Part shown: in pieces, positions 1 through 7,652 of the stretch
Numbering within the stretch: position 1 is the stretch's first letter
Layout: each line of letters starts with the position of its first letter
Assembly (NCBI GenBank): GCA_010024485.1
Contig: RGGX01000019.1
Span: 1-13,050, forward strand
Direction of reading: 5' to 3'
Length of the DNA: 13,050 bases
Source of the DNA: Actinomycetota bacterium
GTDB lineage: Bacteria; Actinomycetota; Acidimicrobiia; Acidimicrobiales; Ilumatobacteraceae
Made by a program: the position numbers and the translations under genes
The notes under the pieces: generated by a model
What the model was told of the DNA's origin: nothing
Databases searched by the model: none
What the model saw: only the letters and a program-made list of their open reading frames with translations

Positions 1-1
1 C

Positions 2-226
2 GCCGACGGCAACCGCATCATCGACAGCCACGGACGGGTCTCGCGCGTCACCACCGCCGGCTACGGACCCTCCATCGGCAAGCAGATCCTCATGGGCTAC
101 CTGCCGCGCGAGCTCTCGGCCCCGGGCACCGACCTGAAGGTCATGTACTTCAACGAGATCTACCCGATCAAGGTCGTCGGCACCGGCGGCCCCTTCGATC
201 CCGACGACACCCGTCTCAAGGGCTGA
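2..226 (+). CDS. C-terminal end of a GcvT-domain protein, probably a dimethylglycine/sarcosine dehydrogenase-type flavoenzyme (partial)
   Basis: Only the last 74 codons are present; the 5' part lies outside the window. The reading frame is open from base 2 and ends at TGA 224-226. The translation has the pattern of the aminomethyltransferase (GcvT) C-terminal beta-barrel: GRVSRVTTAGYGPSIGKQI, then a GYLPREL segment, a PGTDLKV segment and a terminal PFDPDDTRLKG, where the family usually has P-x-Y/F-D-P. This barrel closes T-proteins and the FAD-dependent dimethylglycine and sarcosine dehydrogenases, which pass the methyl carbon to tetrahydrofolate and electrons to ETF. The etfB gene begins 3 bases after the stop, which favours the flavoenzyme over a free GcvT. 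That choice is inference because the FAD domain is not visible. Confidence 0.72.
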   Translation, partial: ADGNRIIDSHGRVSRVTTAGYGPSIGKQILMGYLPRELSAPGTDLKVMYFNEIYPIKVVGTGGPFDPDDTRLKG

Positions 227-229
227 GCC

Positions 230-889
230 ATGAGGATCCTCGTCTGCGTGAAGCGGGTTCCCGCACCCGGTTCCAAGATCAACATCACCGCCGACGGACA
301 GCGGGTGGACGACACCAACCTCGGCCACACGACCAGCCCCCACGAGGAGTGCGCGGTCGAGGCCGCGAGCCAGCTCATCGAGGAGCACGGCGGCGAGTGG
401 GACCCGCAGCGCACCGCTGCGGCGATCGCGGCCGCGGTCACCAGCCTCGAGGCCGAGGGCGGCCCCTTCGATCTGGTCCTCTTCGGCAACGAGTCGGCCG
501 ACTCGAGCGGTTTCCAGGTCGGAATCCGCGTCGCCCACGCTCTCGGACGCCCGATGGTCAACGGCGCGAAGGGGCTGCGGGTCGAGGGTGCCACCGCTCA
601 TGTCGAGCGCGAGGCCGATGCCGGGCGCGAGGCCTACGAACTCCCGATGCCCGCCGTGGTGGGCGTCAAGGAGGGCATCAACCTTCCCCGCTACCCCACC
701 ATGAAGGGTCGCCTGGCCTCGAAGAAGGCCGGCGTGGTCACCGTCGAGCCCGCCGGTGAGGCCGGCGGCCTCCAGATGGTGACGCTCAAGCCACCGCCGG
801 AGCGCACCAACGAGACGGTGATCCTCGGCAACGGCCCCGAGGCCGCTGCCGCGGTGGTGGACGTGCTCGAGGAGATCGGAGTCCTGTGA
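230..889 (+). CDS. etfB: Electron transfer flavoprotein beta subunit
   Basis: This 219-residue protein begins MRILVCVKRVPAPG and carries the EtfB pattern: an early SPHEECAVEAA segment (residues about 37-47), a central nucleotide-binding stretch LVLFGNESADSSGFQVG (about 83-99), and a late PAVVGVKEGINLPRYPTMKG segment (about 141-160). EtfB pairs with EtfA to form a soluble FAD carrier that takes electrons from flavin dehydrogenases and gives them to ETF:quinone oxidoreductase. It is somewhat shorter than the usual 250 residues, mainly at the C-terminus. It lies 3 bp after the GcvT-domain gene and its stop overlaps the start of etfA, so the three look like one operon. The likely electron donor is the flavoenzyme encoded just upstream, an inference from position. 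Confidence 0.93.
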   Translation: MRILVCVKRVPAPGSKINITADGQRVDDTNLGHTTSPHEECAVEAASQLIEEHGGEWDPQRTAAAIAAAVTSLEAEGGPFDLVLFGNESADSSGFQVGIRVAHALGRPMVNGAKGLRVEGATAHVEREADAGREAYELPMPAVVGVKEGINLPRYPTMKGRLASKKAGVVTVEPAGEAGGLQMVTLKPPPERTNETVILGNGPEAAAAVVDVLEEIGVL

Positions 890-1851
890 TGGAGGGAACG
901 ACGCTCGTCGTCATCGAACACGACCGCGGCGCGCTGGCCGAGGCCTCACTCGAGGCCCTCGCCGCCGCGCGAGGCCTCGGGACCCGCGTGGAGGCGGTCA
1001 CCGTGGGCGCCGACGCCGACGGTCTCAACGACACCCTCGCCGCCCACGGGGTCAGCGTGCACCACCGAGCCCATCACGAGATGCTCAGCGACTACGCCCC
1101 CGAGGCGTGGGGCGAGGTGGTCGCCGGTCTGGTCCGATCCATCTCACCGCGGGTCGTGCTGGCCTGCGGAACCGATCGAGGGAACGAGGTGCTGGCGCAG
1201 GCCGCGGCGCGGCTCGACCTGCCCTTCGCCGCGAACTGCACCGATCTCTCCCCCGGCGACGCGCTCTCCATGACCCGTCTGCGGTGGGGTGGCTCTCTCC
1301 TCGAGGACGCCACCCTGAGCGCGCCGGTATGGATCGTGTCGGTCGCCCACCACCTCTTCGAGCCGTCGGAGGCACCGACGGAGTGCTCGACGGTGGACGT
1401 CGAGGCCGAGCTCGATCCGGCCCTCGCCCGCAGTCGCGTGACCGCCCGAGTCGAGCGCGAGGCCGGTGTGACACTGTCCTCGGCCCCGGTGGTCGTCGGC
1501 GGTGGCCGCGGTGTCGGCTCGCCGGAGGGTTTCGCCCCCCTCGCCGAACTCGCCGCCGAACTCGGCGGTGTCGTCGGGTGCTCGCGCGCCGTGACCAACA
1601 ACGGGTGGCGGAGCCACACCGATCAAGTCGGCCAGACGGGAACGCGTATCGCCCCCGACGTCTACATCGCCTGCGGTATCAGCGGCGCCATCCAGCACTG
1701 GGTCGGCGCGATGGCCTCGAAGAACATCATCGCCATCAACACCGACCCCCAGGCGAACATGGTCACCAAGGCGGGCCACGCGGTGATCGGCGATCTCCAC
1801 AAGGTGATCCCGGCGATCACCGAGGAGATCCGTCGCCGCCGGGCGAGCTGA
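889..1851 (+). CDS. etfA: Electron transfer flavoprotein alpha subunit
   Basis: The 320-residue product has a variable N-terminal domain, then the EtfA FAD domain: VVVGGGRGVGSPEGF (about 163-177), SRAVTNNGW (about 198-206), and a QVGQTGTRIAPDVYIACGIS segment leading to GAIQHWVGAM and INTDPQANM. These residues bind FAD in the family. The start is either GTG 886 or ATG 889. I prefer ATG 889 because GGAG at 878-881 then sits 7 bases upstream, and it gives a TGATG overlap with the etfB stop. GTG 886 would give a GTGA overlap and one extra residue. The gene ends 3 bp before the convergent metF stop. The usual A-P after the Asp-Pro-x near the C-terminus is replaced by A-N-M, a minor variation. Function is confident; the specific partner dehydrogenase is inferred. 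Confidence 0.94.
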   Translation: MEGTTLVVIEHDRGALAEASLEALAAARGLGTRVEAVTVGADADGLNDTLAAHGVSVHHRAHHEMLSDYAPEAWGEVVAGLVRSISPRVVLACGTDRGNEVLAQAAARLDLPFAANCTDLSPGDALSMTRLRWGGSLLEDATLSAPVWIVSVAHHLFEPSEAPTECSTVDVEAELDPALARSRVTARVEREAGVTLSSAPVVVGGGRGVGSPEGFAPLAELAAELGGVVGCSRAVTNNGWRSHTDQVGQTGTRIAPDVYIACGISGAIQHWVGAMASKNIIAINTDPQANMVTKAGHAVIGDLHKVIPAITEEIRRRRAS

Positions 1852-1854
1852 GTC

Positions 1855-2748
1855 TCAGCCGAGCAACTGCTCGTGCCAGAGCCGCGTGTCGGCGACCGAG
1901 TTGAAGGTGAACGAGTGGATGGCCTCGATGTCCATCGCCTCGGCATGGGCGGCGATGTCAACCACCATGTCGGTCGGGTCGAACCCACCGGGTGACATCA
2001 ACGCCATGACCGTCGAGCGGTTCTTCGACAGGTAACGGAGCGAGGCGCCGATACCGAGTCGCGTTCCGACGGTCATGAGCCGGGTCCGGTCGACGACCCC
2101 GGGAAGGCCCAACCGGATCGGCAGATGCACACCGGCGGCGCGCTCAGCCCGCAACCAGTCGAGGATCTTGGCGGTGTCGAAGCACATCTGCGTGGAGCAC
2201 CAGCCACGCACCCCGGCGGTGTCGAGCACCTCCTGCTTGGCGAGGAGTTGCTCGCTGGCGACCGCGGCGTCGAACATGGCGTGGCCGTCGGGGTAGCCGG
2301 TCACACCGATGGCGGACATGCCGTGGTCGTGGGTGACCAGATCGCGAAGGAAGGCGAGCGCGCCCTCGTAGGGTCCGGCCGGCTCCGGGGCGTCACCGGC
2401 GACGATGAAGACCTCATCGGCGCCGGACGACTTCAGCCAGGCGGCCAGCTCGGCGGTGTGCTCAGGTCCCTCGACCAGACGGGCGGCGATATGGGGCACG
2501 GGGCGATGCCCGAGGGCGACCAGCCGGTCGGTGATCTCACGGGTGGCGGCGATCCCCTTCGCCGGGGAGCAGGTCACCGAGACGTTCGCCCCCGGCGGGA
2601 GGTCGTCGATGGCCTGCTCGACCGACTTCATCGGGATGAGCTCGTAGTGGAGTCCGGTGACGAGTCCGCGGACGGCGGGATCGTCGACCGCGGGGGCAAC
2701 GCTGTCGCGGCCGCGACCCGGCAGCAGACGTCGGAGGGTGGTGATCAT
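1855..2748 (-). CDS. metF: Methylenetetrahydrofolate reductase (MetF family)
   Basis: The 297-residue protein fits the MetF TIM barrel, which interconverts 5-methyl-THF and 5,10-methylene-THF with FAD. Visible landmarks are YELIPMKS with Glu36 near the start of the barrel, FIVAGD with Asp119, GVTGYPDGH (about 147-155), STQMCFDT with Gln187, and GLPGVVD. By order and spacing, Glu36, Asp119 and Gln187 match E. coli Glu28, Asp120 and Gln183. A GAAGGA ribosome-binding site precedes the ATG. It is the last gene of the seven-gene operon, 12 bp after the mttB-like stop. Next to a methyl-THF-producing methyltransferase it probably runs in the oxidative direction, an inference from context. No MetV-like zinc protein gene is adjacent. 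The stop lies 3 bp from the end of etfA. Confidence 0.88.
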   Translation of the reverse strand: MITTLRRLLPGRGRDSVAPAVDDPAVRGLVTGLHYELIPMKSVEQAIDDLPPGANVSVTCSPAKGIAATREITDRLVALGHRPVPHIAARLVEGPEHTAELAAWLKSSGADEVFIVAGDAPEPAGPYEGALAFLRDLVTHDHGMSAIGVTGYPDGHAMFDAAVASEQLLAKQEVLDTAGVRGWCSTQMCFDTAKILDWLRAERAAGVHLPIRLGLPGVVDRTRLMTVGTRLGIGASLRYLSKNRSTVMALMSPGGFDPTDMVVDIAAHAEAMDIEAIHSFTFNSVADTRLWHEQLLG

Positions 2749-2760
2749 GTTCGGTCCTTC

Positions 2761-4335
2761 CTAGGCGAACTCGTCGGGGATCTCGGCTCGCCGACGCTCG
2801 ACGAACTCGTTCAACTCCTCGGCGATCGCATCGTCGAGCGGAGGCGCCTCGTAGGAGGCGAGTTGTTCCTTCCAGATCCGGTTGGCGCGTTGGGCGGCGT
2901 CGAGGCCACCCTCCTCGGTCCACTGTTCGAAGCTCGAGTTGTCCGAGGTGGTCGAGCGGTAGAAGGCCGACTCGAAGTTCGCGAGGGTGTGGGCGGTGCC
3001 GAGGAAGTGGTTGCCGGGCTCGTTGTCGCGGATCGCGTCGAGCGCCTGCCCGTTCTCGGAGAGGTCGAGGCCCTGCACGAGTTTGTGCATGGCGCCGAGC
3101 TGATCGCAGTCGAGCACGAACTTCTCATAGCCGATGGCGAGCCCACCTTCGAGCCAGCCGGCGGCGTGGAGCGCGAAGTTCACCCCACCGAGCACCGTCG
3201 GCATCAGGGTCGCCATCGACTCGTAGGCGGCCTGGGCGTCGGGGAGCTTCGAGGCGCACAGCGACCCACCCGAGCGGAACGGGACGTTGAGGCGCCGGGC
3301 GAGCGCCGCCACGGTGTAGAGCACGATCGCGGGCTCAGGCGTTCCGAAGGTCGGCGCGCCGGTCTGCATCGACATCGACGACGCGAACGAGCCGAACACC
3401 ACCGGCGCGCCCGGTCGCACCAGCTGGGCGAAGGTCATGCCGACGAGGGCCTCAGCGAGGGTCTGGGCCGCGACACCCGCCGGAGTGACGGGGGCCATCG
3501 CCCCCGAGAGGATGAACGGCGTGAAGATCGAGGCCTGGTTGTTCTCGGCGTAGACCTCGGCGGCCTCGAGCATCGTGGCATCCCACACCCGGGGCGAGGA
3601 GGCGTTGATGAGGCTCGTCATGACGGTCCGGTCCGCAAGGTCGCCGCCGAAGGCGATCCGCGCCATCTCGACCGAGTCGGCGGCGCGCGAGCCGGCCGTC
3701 ACCGAACCCATGAACGGTTTGTCGCTGTAGCGCAGGTGGGCGTGGACCATGTCGAGGTGGCGCTTGGAGACCGGGACATCCACCGGTTCGCACACGGTGC
3801 CCCCCGAGTGGTGCAGATAGGGCGACATGTAGGCGAGCCGGACGAAGTTCTCGAAGTCAGCCAAGGTGGCGTACCGGCGGCCCGAGTCGAGGTCGTGGAC
3901 GAACGGTGAGCCGTAGTTCGGGGCGAACACTGTCGCGTCGCCGCCGATCTGCACATTGCGCTCGGGGTTGCGACCGTGCTGGGTGTACACCGCTGGAGCG
4001 GTCGCGGTGACGATCGAGCGGCAGAGACCGCGCGGGAAGCGCACCCGGGAACCGTCGACCTCGGCCCCGGCGGCGCGGAACCGCTCGATGGCCGACGGGT
4101 AGTCGCGGATCTCCACTCCGACCTCTTCGAGGATGGTCTCGGCGTTGTGCTCGAGCAGTTCGAGCCCCTCGGTCGAGACGATGTCGAACGGGGTGAGCGA
4201 ACGGGTGATGAACGCCGCCGCCCCGGTCGAGGCGCTCGCTCGGGCGGCCTTGCGGGCTGAGCGTCCTCCACCTCGTCGTCCGGTGCGTTCTGTCGGCGCT
4301 TCGCCCGTGCTGTCGTTCATGTCGGTATCGCTCAT
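2761..4335 (-). CDS. mttB: Trimethylamine methyltransferase (MttB) family protein, non-pyrrolysine type
   Basis: This 524-residue protein belongs to the MttB superfamily, which moves a methyl group from a methylated or quaternary amine to a cognate corrinoid protein. Landmarks: FITRSLTPFDIVSTEGLELL (42-61), VFAPNYGSPFVHDL (136-149), SGGTVCEPVDVP (177-188), SDKPFMGSVTAGSRAADSVEM (starting at 204), SGGSLCASKLPDAQAAYES (355-373), and GNHFLGTAHTLANFESAFY (441-459). Residues 1-40 are an Arg/Gly/Ala-rich, probably disordered extension. The frame contains no internal TAG, so it is not a pyrrolysine enzyme like archaeal MttB; it resembles the MtgB-type branch that includes glycine betaine methyltransferases. 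Substrate cannot be read from sequence. The ATG overlaps the activase stop (ATGA) and follows AGGAG by 7 bases, supporting this start over Met6. The stop codon is itself TAG, in frame with metF. Confidence 0.9.
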   Translation of the reverse strand: MSDTDMNDSTGEAPTERTGRRGGGRSARKAARASASTGAAAFITRSLTPFDIVSTEGLELLEHNAETILEEVGVEIRDYPSAIERFRAAGAEVDGSRVRFPRGLCRSIVTATAPAVYTQHGRNPERNVQIGGDATVFAPNYGSPFVHDLDSGRRYATLADFENFVRLAYMSPYLHHSGGTVCEPVDVPVSKRHLDMVHAHLRYSDKPFMGSVTAGSRAADSVEMARIAFGGDLADRTVMTSLINASSPRVWDATMLEAAEVYAENNQASIFTPFILSGAMAPVTPAGVAAQTLAEALVGMTFAQLVRPGAPVVFGSFASSMSMQTGAPTFGTPEPAIVLYTVAALARRLNVPFRSGGSLCASKLPDAQAAYESMATLMPTVLGGVNFALHAAGWLEGGLAIGYEKFVLDCDQLGAMHKLVQGLDLSENGQALDAIRDNEPGNHFLGTAHTLANFESAFYRSTTSDNSSFEQWTEEGGLDAAQRANRIWKEQLASYEAPPLDDAIAEELNEFVERRRAEIPDEFA

Positions 4336-6344
4336 GCCGGTACTCCTCTCGATCTGCGTCGGCTGCGGCCCGCACCCGACGGGTCGGATGAAGCCGATGG
4401 TGGTGGAAGTTCGACCGAACCGGCGAGATGAGGTGTCGGATCGGTGCTGTGCGGGACACCCATGGCGGCCACGAAGAGCTCCTGGAACCGCCCCTCGGTG
4501 GCGGTCTCGATCTTCACGATCTCATTCGCGGTGTCCTCGAGCTCGGCTCGCATGGCTCTCGACAGGAGGGCTTGCACGGCTCCGGTTCCCGCGGCGTTGC
4601 CGACCGACCGGACCCGATCGACCGGACAGTCGGGGACGAGACCGAGCACCAGGGCCCGAAGCGGGTCGATGTGGGCGCCGAAGGCGCCGGCGAGCCGGAC
4701 GTCGGTGATCTCGGGGCGACCGGCGTGCTCCACGAGGAGGTCGATGCCGGCGCGCAGCGCCGCTTTGGCGAGCTGGATCGCCCGGACATCGTTCTGGGTG
4801 ATGGCGATCCGATGCCCCGTGGACTCGTGGAGGACGTAGCTGAACGTGCGGCCGTCGGCGACCACCCGCGGGGTCCGCTCGGCGAGCGAACCGTCGATCA
4901 CCCCATTGGAGTCGATGACACCGGCGAGGTACATCTCGGCGATCGCGTCGATGACCCCCGAGCCGCAGATCCCGCTCGGACCCGACGGTCCGACCGCATC
5001 GGTGTACCCCTCCTGATCGGACCAGGCGTCGACACCGATGACCGCGAAGCGCGGTTCGAGGGAGTCACGGTCGATGCGCACCCGCTCGATCGACCCGTGC
5101 GTGGCCCGCTGGCCGCTGCTCAGCTGCGCGCCCTCGAAGGCCGGCCCGGTGGGACTGGAGGCCGCGAACACCCGCTCGCGGTCACCGAGGACGATCTCGG
5201 CGTTGGTGCCGATGTCGACGAGCAGTAGGACCTGTTCGGACCGATGCGGCCCCTCGGCGAGCACCGCCGCGGCCGTGTCGGCCCCGACATGACCGGCGAT
5301 GCACGGTGCCGTGTAACAGCGCGCGTAGGGCAGGGTCAGGTCGAGGTCGCTGGCGCGGGTGAGCAGTGCCCGGTTGGTGGTGAGGGTGAACGGGGCCTGC
5401 CCGAGTGGAGTCGGGTCGAGTCCGAGCACGAGGTGGTGCATGATCGGGTTGCCGACCAGGACCACCTCGAGGACGTAATCGCGGAAACTCTGCACCTGGT
5501 CGACGAGTTCGCCGATCAGACCGTCGACGGCGGTCCGCACCGCCGAGGTGAGCTCGACCTCGCCGCCCGGGTTCATCATCACGTAGGACACGCGGCTCAT
5601 GAGGTCCTCGCCGAAGCGGATCTGCGGGTTCATCCGGCCGGCGCTGGCGAGTACCTCACCGGTGGACAGGTCGCAGAGGTGCCCGGCGATGGTCGTCGAT
5701 CCGATGTCGATGGCCACCCCGTAGAGGGCGTCGACGAAGCCGGGCCAGACCGCGACCACCTGGTCGTCCTCGTCGACGACGACCGTCACGGCACCCGAGC
5801 CCTGGTCGATCGCCGGCTGGAGCATGGGGAGGGCGCGCAGCGGGACGTGCGGGGCGGCGCGTCCGTGCTGATCGCGCACAGCGAGGCGGACCAGGTCGGC
5901 GAGGCTCCGGTCGTCGCCGAGTTCCGGCTTGGGCACCTCGACGAACCAGGCGGTGAAGGAGGGGTCGACGGTGAACGCCGGCAGGTCGAGGTCCTTGCGC
6001 ACCACCTGTCGGTGCACCTGGCTCTCCGGCGGCACCTCGATGACGACGTCTCCGCAGACCCGGGCGGCGCACCCGAGGCGGCGACCGTCGACGAGCGGGC
6101 GCGCTCCGCGGTAGTCGGTCTCGATGGTCGCGCTCTCACCGAGGGCGTCGGAGGCGACATCGAGACTCCACTTGGCGTGCACACCCGGCGACATCTCCAC
6201 CTGGCAACGACCGCAGATACCGCGGCCACCGCAGACGGTGTCGAGGTCGACGCCGAGCGTTCGAGCGGCGTCGAGGACCGTGGTGCCCTCGGGCACCGAG
6301 CCGTGGAGACCCGACGGCGTGAAGACGATCCGATGCTCACCCAT
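4332..6344 (-). CDS. RACo-type corrinoid activation protein (2Fe-2S ferredoxin plus ASKHA/DUF4445 ATPase domain)
   Basis: The 670-residue protein starts with a plant-type ferredoxin domain whose ligands are Cys38, Cys44, Cys47 (CGGRGICGRC) and Cys92 (RRLGCAARV). A linker of about 110 residues follows. The ASKHA part begins near residue 208 with GVAIDIGSTTIAGHL (phosphate-1 loop) and continues with LLLVDIGTNAEIVLG, ASSPTGPAFEGAQLSSGQ and GICGSGVIDAIAEMYLAG. This is the layout of RACo/RamA-like reductive activators, which return accidentally oxidised Co(II) corrinoid to Co(I) in an ATP-dependent step. The last 25 residues or so are Ser/Pro/Arg-rich (GRSRRRSRG). The stop overlaps the mttB-like ATG by 4 bp and the start is 12 bp from the methyltransferase stop, so the genes are likely translationally coupled. 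The family call is strong; the client corrinoid protein is inferred from the operon. Confidence 0.9.
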   Translation of the reverse strand: MGEHRIVFTPSGLHGSVPEGTTVLDAARTLGVDLDTVCGGRGICGRCQVEMSPGVHAKWSLDVASDALGESATIETDYRGARPLVDGRRLGCAARVCGDVVIEVPPESQVHRQVVRKDLDLPAFTVDPSFTAWFVEVPKPELGDDRSLADLVRLAVRDQHGRAAPHVPLRALPMLQPAIDQGSGAVTVVVDEDDQVVAVWPGFVDALYGVAIDIGSTTIAGHLCDLSTGEVLASAGRMNPQIRFGEDLMSRVSYVMMNPGGEVELTSAVRTAVDGLIGELVDQVQSFRDYVLEVVLVGNPIMHHLVLGLDPTPLGQAPFTLTTNRALLTRASDLDLTLPYARCYTAPCIAGHVGADTAAAVLAEGPHRSEQVLLLVDIGTNAEIVLGDRERVFAASSPTGPAFEGAQLSSGQRATHGSIERVRIDRDSLEPRFAVIGVDAWSDQEGYTDAVGPSGPSGICGSGVIDAIAEMYLAGVIDSNGVIDGSLAERTPRVVADGRTFSYVLHESTGHRIAITQNDVRAIQLAKAALRAGIDLLVEHAGRPEITDVRLAGAFGAHIDPLRALVLGLVPDCPVDRVRSVGNAAGTGAVQALLSRAMRAELEDTANEIVKIETATEGRFQELFVAAMGVPHSTDPTPHLAGSVELPPPSASSDPSGAGRSRRRSRGVPA

Positions 6345-6356
6345 GGATGTTCCGGC

Positions 6357-7256
6357 TCACTCCGAGCGCCGACGCCTCCGACCCTCTCGGGCTCCTCGGC
6401 TGCCCTCGGCCGAGGGGTCACGGTTCTCGCGGATCCATGCCGCGCAGTCGCGGTCGGTCCCCATGAGGACGTCGGCAGCCATGACCGCCGACTTCACCTC
6501 GGCGTGCATCGGGTTCATGATCGCGGAGGTCATCCCCGAGGCGATCGCCATCGAGAGGAAGGTCCCGGTGACCACATGACGGTTGGGCAGGCCGAAGCTG
6601 ACGTTCGAGGCTCCACAGGTGGTGTTGACACCGAGCTCCTCGCGGAGCCGCCGCACGAGGGCGAAGGCCTGCCGGCCGGCGGTGCCCATCGCGCCGATCG
6701 GCATGACGAGGGGGTCGACGACGACGTCGGCGGCGGCGATGCCGTGGTCGGCGGCGCGCTCGACGATGCGTTTCGCGACCGCGAACCGCACATCGGGATC
6801 CTCCGAGATGCCGGTCTCGTCGTTGGAGATGGCGACCACGGCGGCGCCATGGCGGGCGACGAGGGGCAGCACCCGCTCCATGACCTCGTCCTCGCCGGTG
6901 ACCGAGTTGACGAGCGCCTTGCCCTCATAGACGCCGAGGCCGGCCTCGAGCGCCTCGATGATCGACGAGTCGATGGACAGCGGCACGTCGGTGACGGACT
7001 GCACGAGCTGCACGGCCCGCGCGAGCAGGGCCGGCTCGTCGGCCAGCGGGATGCCGGCGTTGACGTCGAGCATGTGCGCGCCGGCGGCGACCTGGGCGAG
7101 GGCGTCGGCCTCGACCCGGGAGAAGTCACCGTTCTTCATCTCCTCGGCGAGGAGTTTGCGACCGGTCGGGTTGATCCGCTCACCGATCATCACGAAGGGC
7201 CGCTCGAAGCCGATGGCGACCTCCTTGGTCGCTGAGCTGATCACGGTGTCGGTCAT
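6357..7256 (-). CDS. Methyltetrahydrofolate:corrinoid methyltransferase-like protein (pterin-binding domain, AcsE/MtgA-like)
   Basis: The 299-residue protein is a dihydropteroate-synthase-like TIM barrel of the methyltransferase type. Motifs in order are MIGERINPTG (23-32), GAHMLDVNAGIP (59-70, with Asp64 and Asn66), PLSIDSS (92-98), NSVTGE (117-122), DPLVMPIG (181-188) and CGASNVSFGLPNR (214-226). Asn218 lies in the segment that holds the N5-contacting Asn in AcsE-type enzymes. The reaction would be methyl transfer between methyl-corrinoid and tetrahydrofolate; in this operon the direction is probably corrinoid to THF. The barrel ends near residue 265 and is followed by a charged tail rich in Arg (RRRRRSE) that the core family does not need. 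The start overlaps the previous stop (ATGA), with a strong GAGGAGGG just upstream. Confidence 0.88.
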   Translation of the reverse strand: MTDTVISSATKEVAIGFERPFVMIGERINPTGRKLLAEEMKNGDFSRVEADALAQVAAGAHMLDVNAGIPLADEPALLARAVQLVQSVTDVPLSIDSSIIEALEAGLGVYEGKALVNSVTGEDEVMERVLPLVARHGAAVVAISNDETGISEDPDVRFAVAKRIVERAADHGIAAADVVVDPLVMPIGAMGTAGRQAFALVRRLREELGVNTTCGASNVSFGLPNRHVVTGTFLSMAIASGMTSAIMNPMHAEVKSAVMAADVLMGTDRDCAAWIRENRDPSAEGSRGAREGRRRRRSE

Positions 7257-7651
7257 GTTCCCTCCTCGGGGGTCTGGTCAGATTCGTCGTCGAGTTCCTC
7301 GAGCGCGAGCAACTCCGACTGGGGGATGTCCTCCTCGCCGAGATCGGCCTCGAAACCGCCGACGTAGGCGAGACGACCGAGATACTCCCGGGAGTAGGAC
7401 GACTCCAGGCGGGCCGCCTCAGCCTCGGCAGCAGCGGCCGGATCGCCGTCGAGGGCGACGCTCACCCGCCGCCACTGCGAGACGTCCTCGTCAGCGGTGA
7501 CGATGCCAGCCTTGCGCTTCGCGCGGTCGATCGCCCGCTGGAACTTGGCGGAGAGGGCCACCTGGTGGCGCTCGCGGCCGCGCTGGCCGTTGACCTGGGC
7601 GGGGATGTCACGCCACATGATGGTGACGACCTCTGCTCCCCCGCGCGGCAT
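7253..7651 (-). CDS. 'Virulence factor' family small protein (PF13769-like), function unknown
   Basis: The 132-residue protein carries IMWRDIPAQVNGQRGRER followed by ALSAKFQRAIDRAKRKAG and WRRVSVALDGDP. This is the signature I recognise from the family annotated as 'virulence factor' or 'conserved virulence factor', commonly of about 100 residues with an N-terminal (Y/W)WRDIPAQV block. The family name is historical and no biochemical role is known to me. The C-terminal third is acidic (several Glu/Asp runs, ending DDESDQTPEEGT). It lies 1 bp after the DUF1638 stop, and its own stop overlaps the methyltransferase start by 4 bp. That placement points to an accessory role in corrinoid methyl transfer rather than in virulence; this is inference. 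Met12 just before WRDIP is a weaker alternative start. Confidence 0.78.
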   Translation of the reverse strand: MPRGGAEVVTIMWRDIPAQVNGQRGRERHQVALSAKFQRAIDRAKRKAGIVTADEDVSQWRRVSVALDGDPAAAAEAEAARLESSYSREYLGRLAYVGGFEADLGEEDIPQSELLALEELDDESDQTPEEGT

Positions 7652-7652
7652 C

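Noticed and set aside
886..888. GTG 886 as the etfA start
   Set aside because: GGAG would be only 4 bases away; ATG 889 has better spacing (7 bases). The difference is one residue.
2125..3909. A 594-codon open frame on the + strand antisense to metF and the mttB-like gene
   Set aside because: It is opposite two clearly recognised genes, its product has the low-complexity Gly/Arg/Val/Glu composition of shadow frames in GC-rich DNA, and it matches no family I know.
5244..7235. A 663-codon open frame on the + strand antisense to the activase and methyltransferase
   Set aside because: Same shadow composition (His/Asp/Gly/Arg-rich) and fully covered by two well-supported genes on the other strand.
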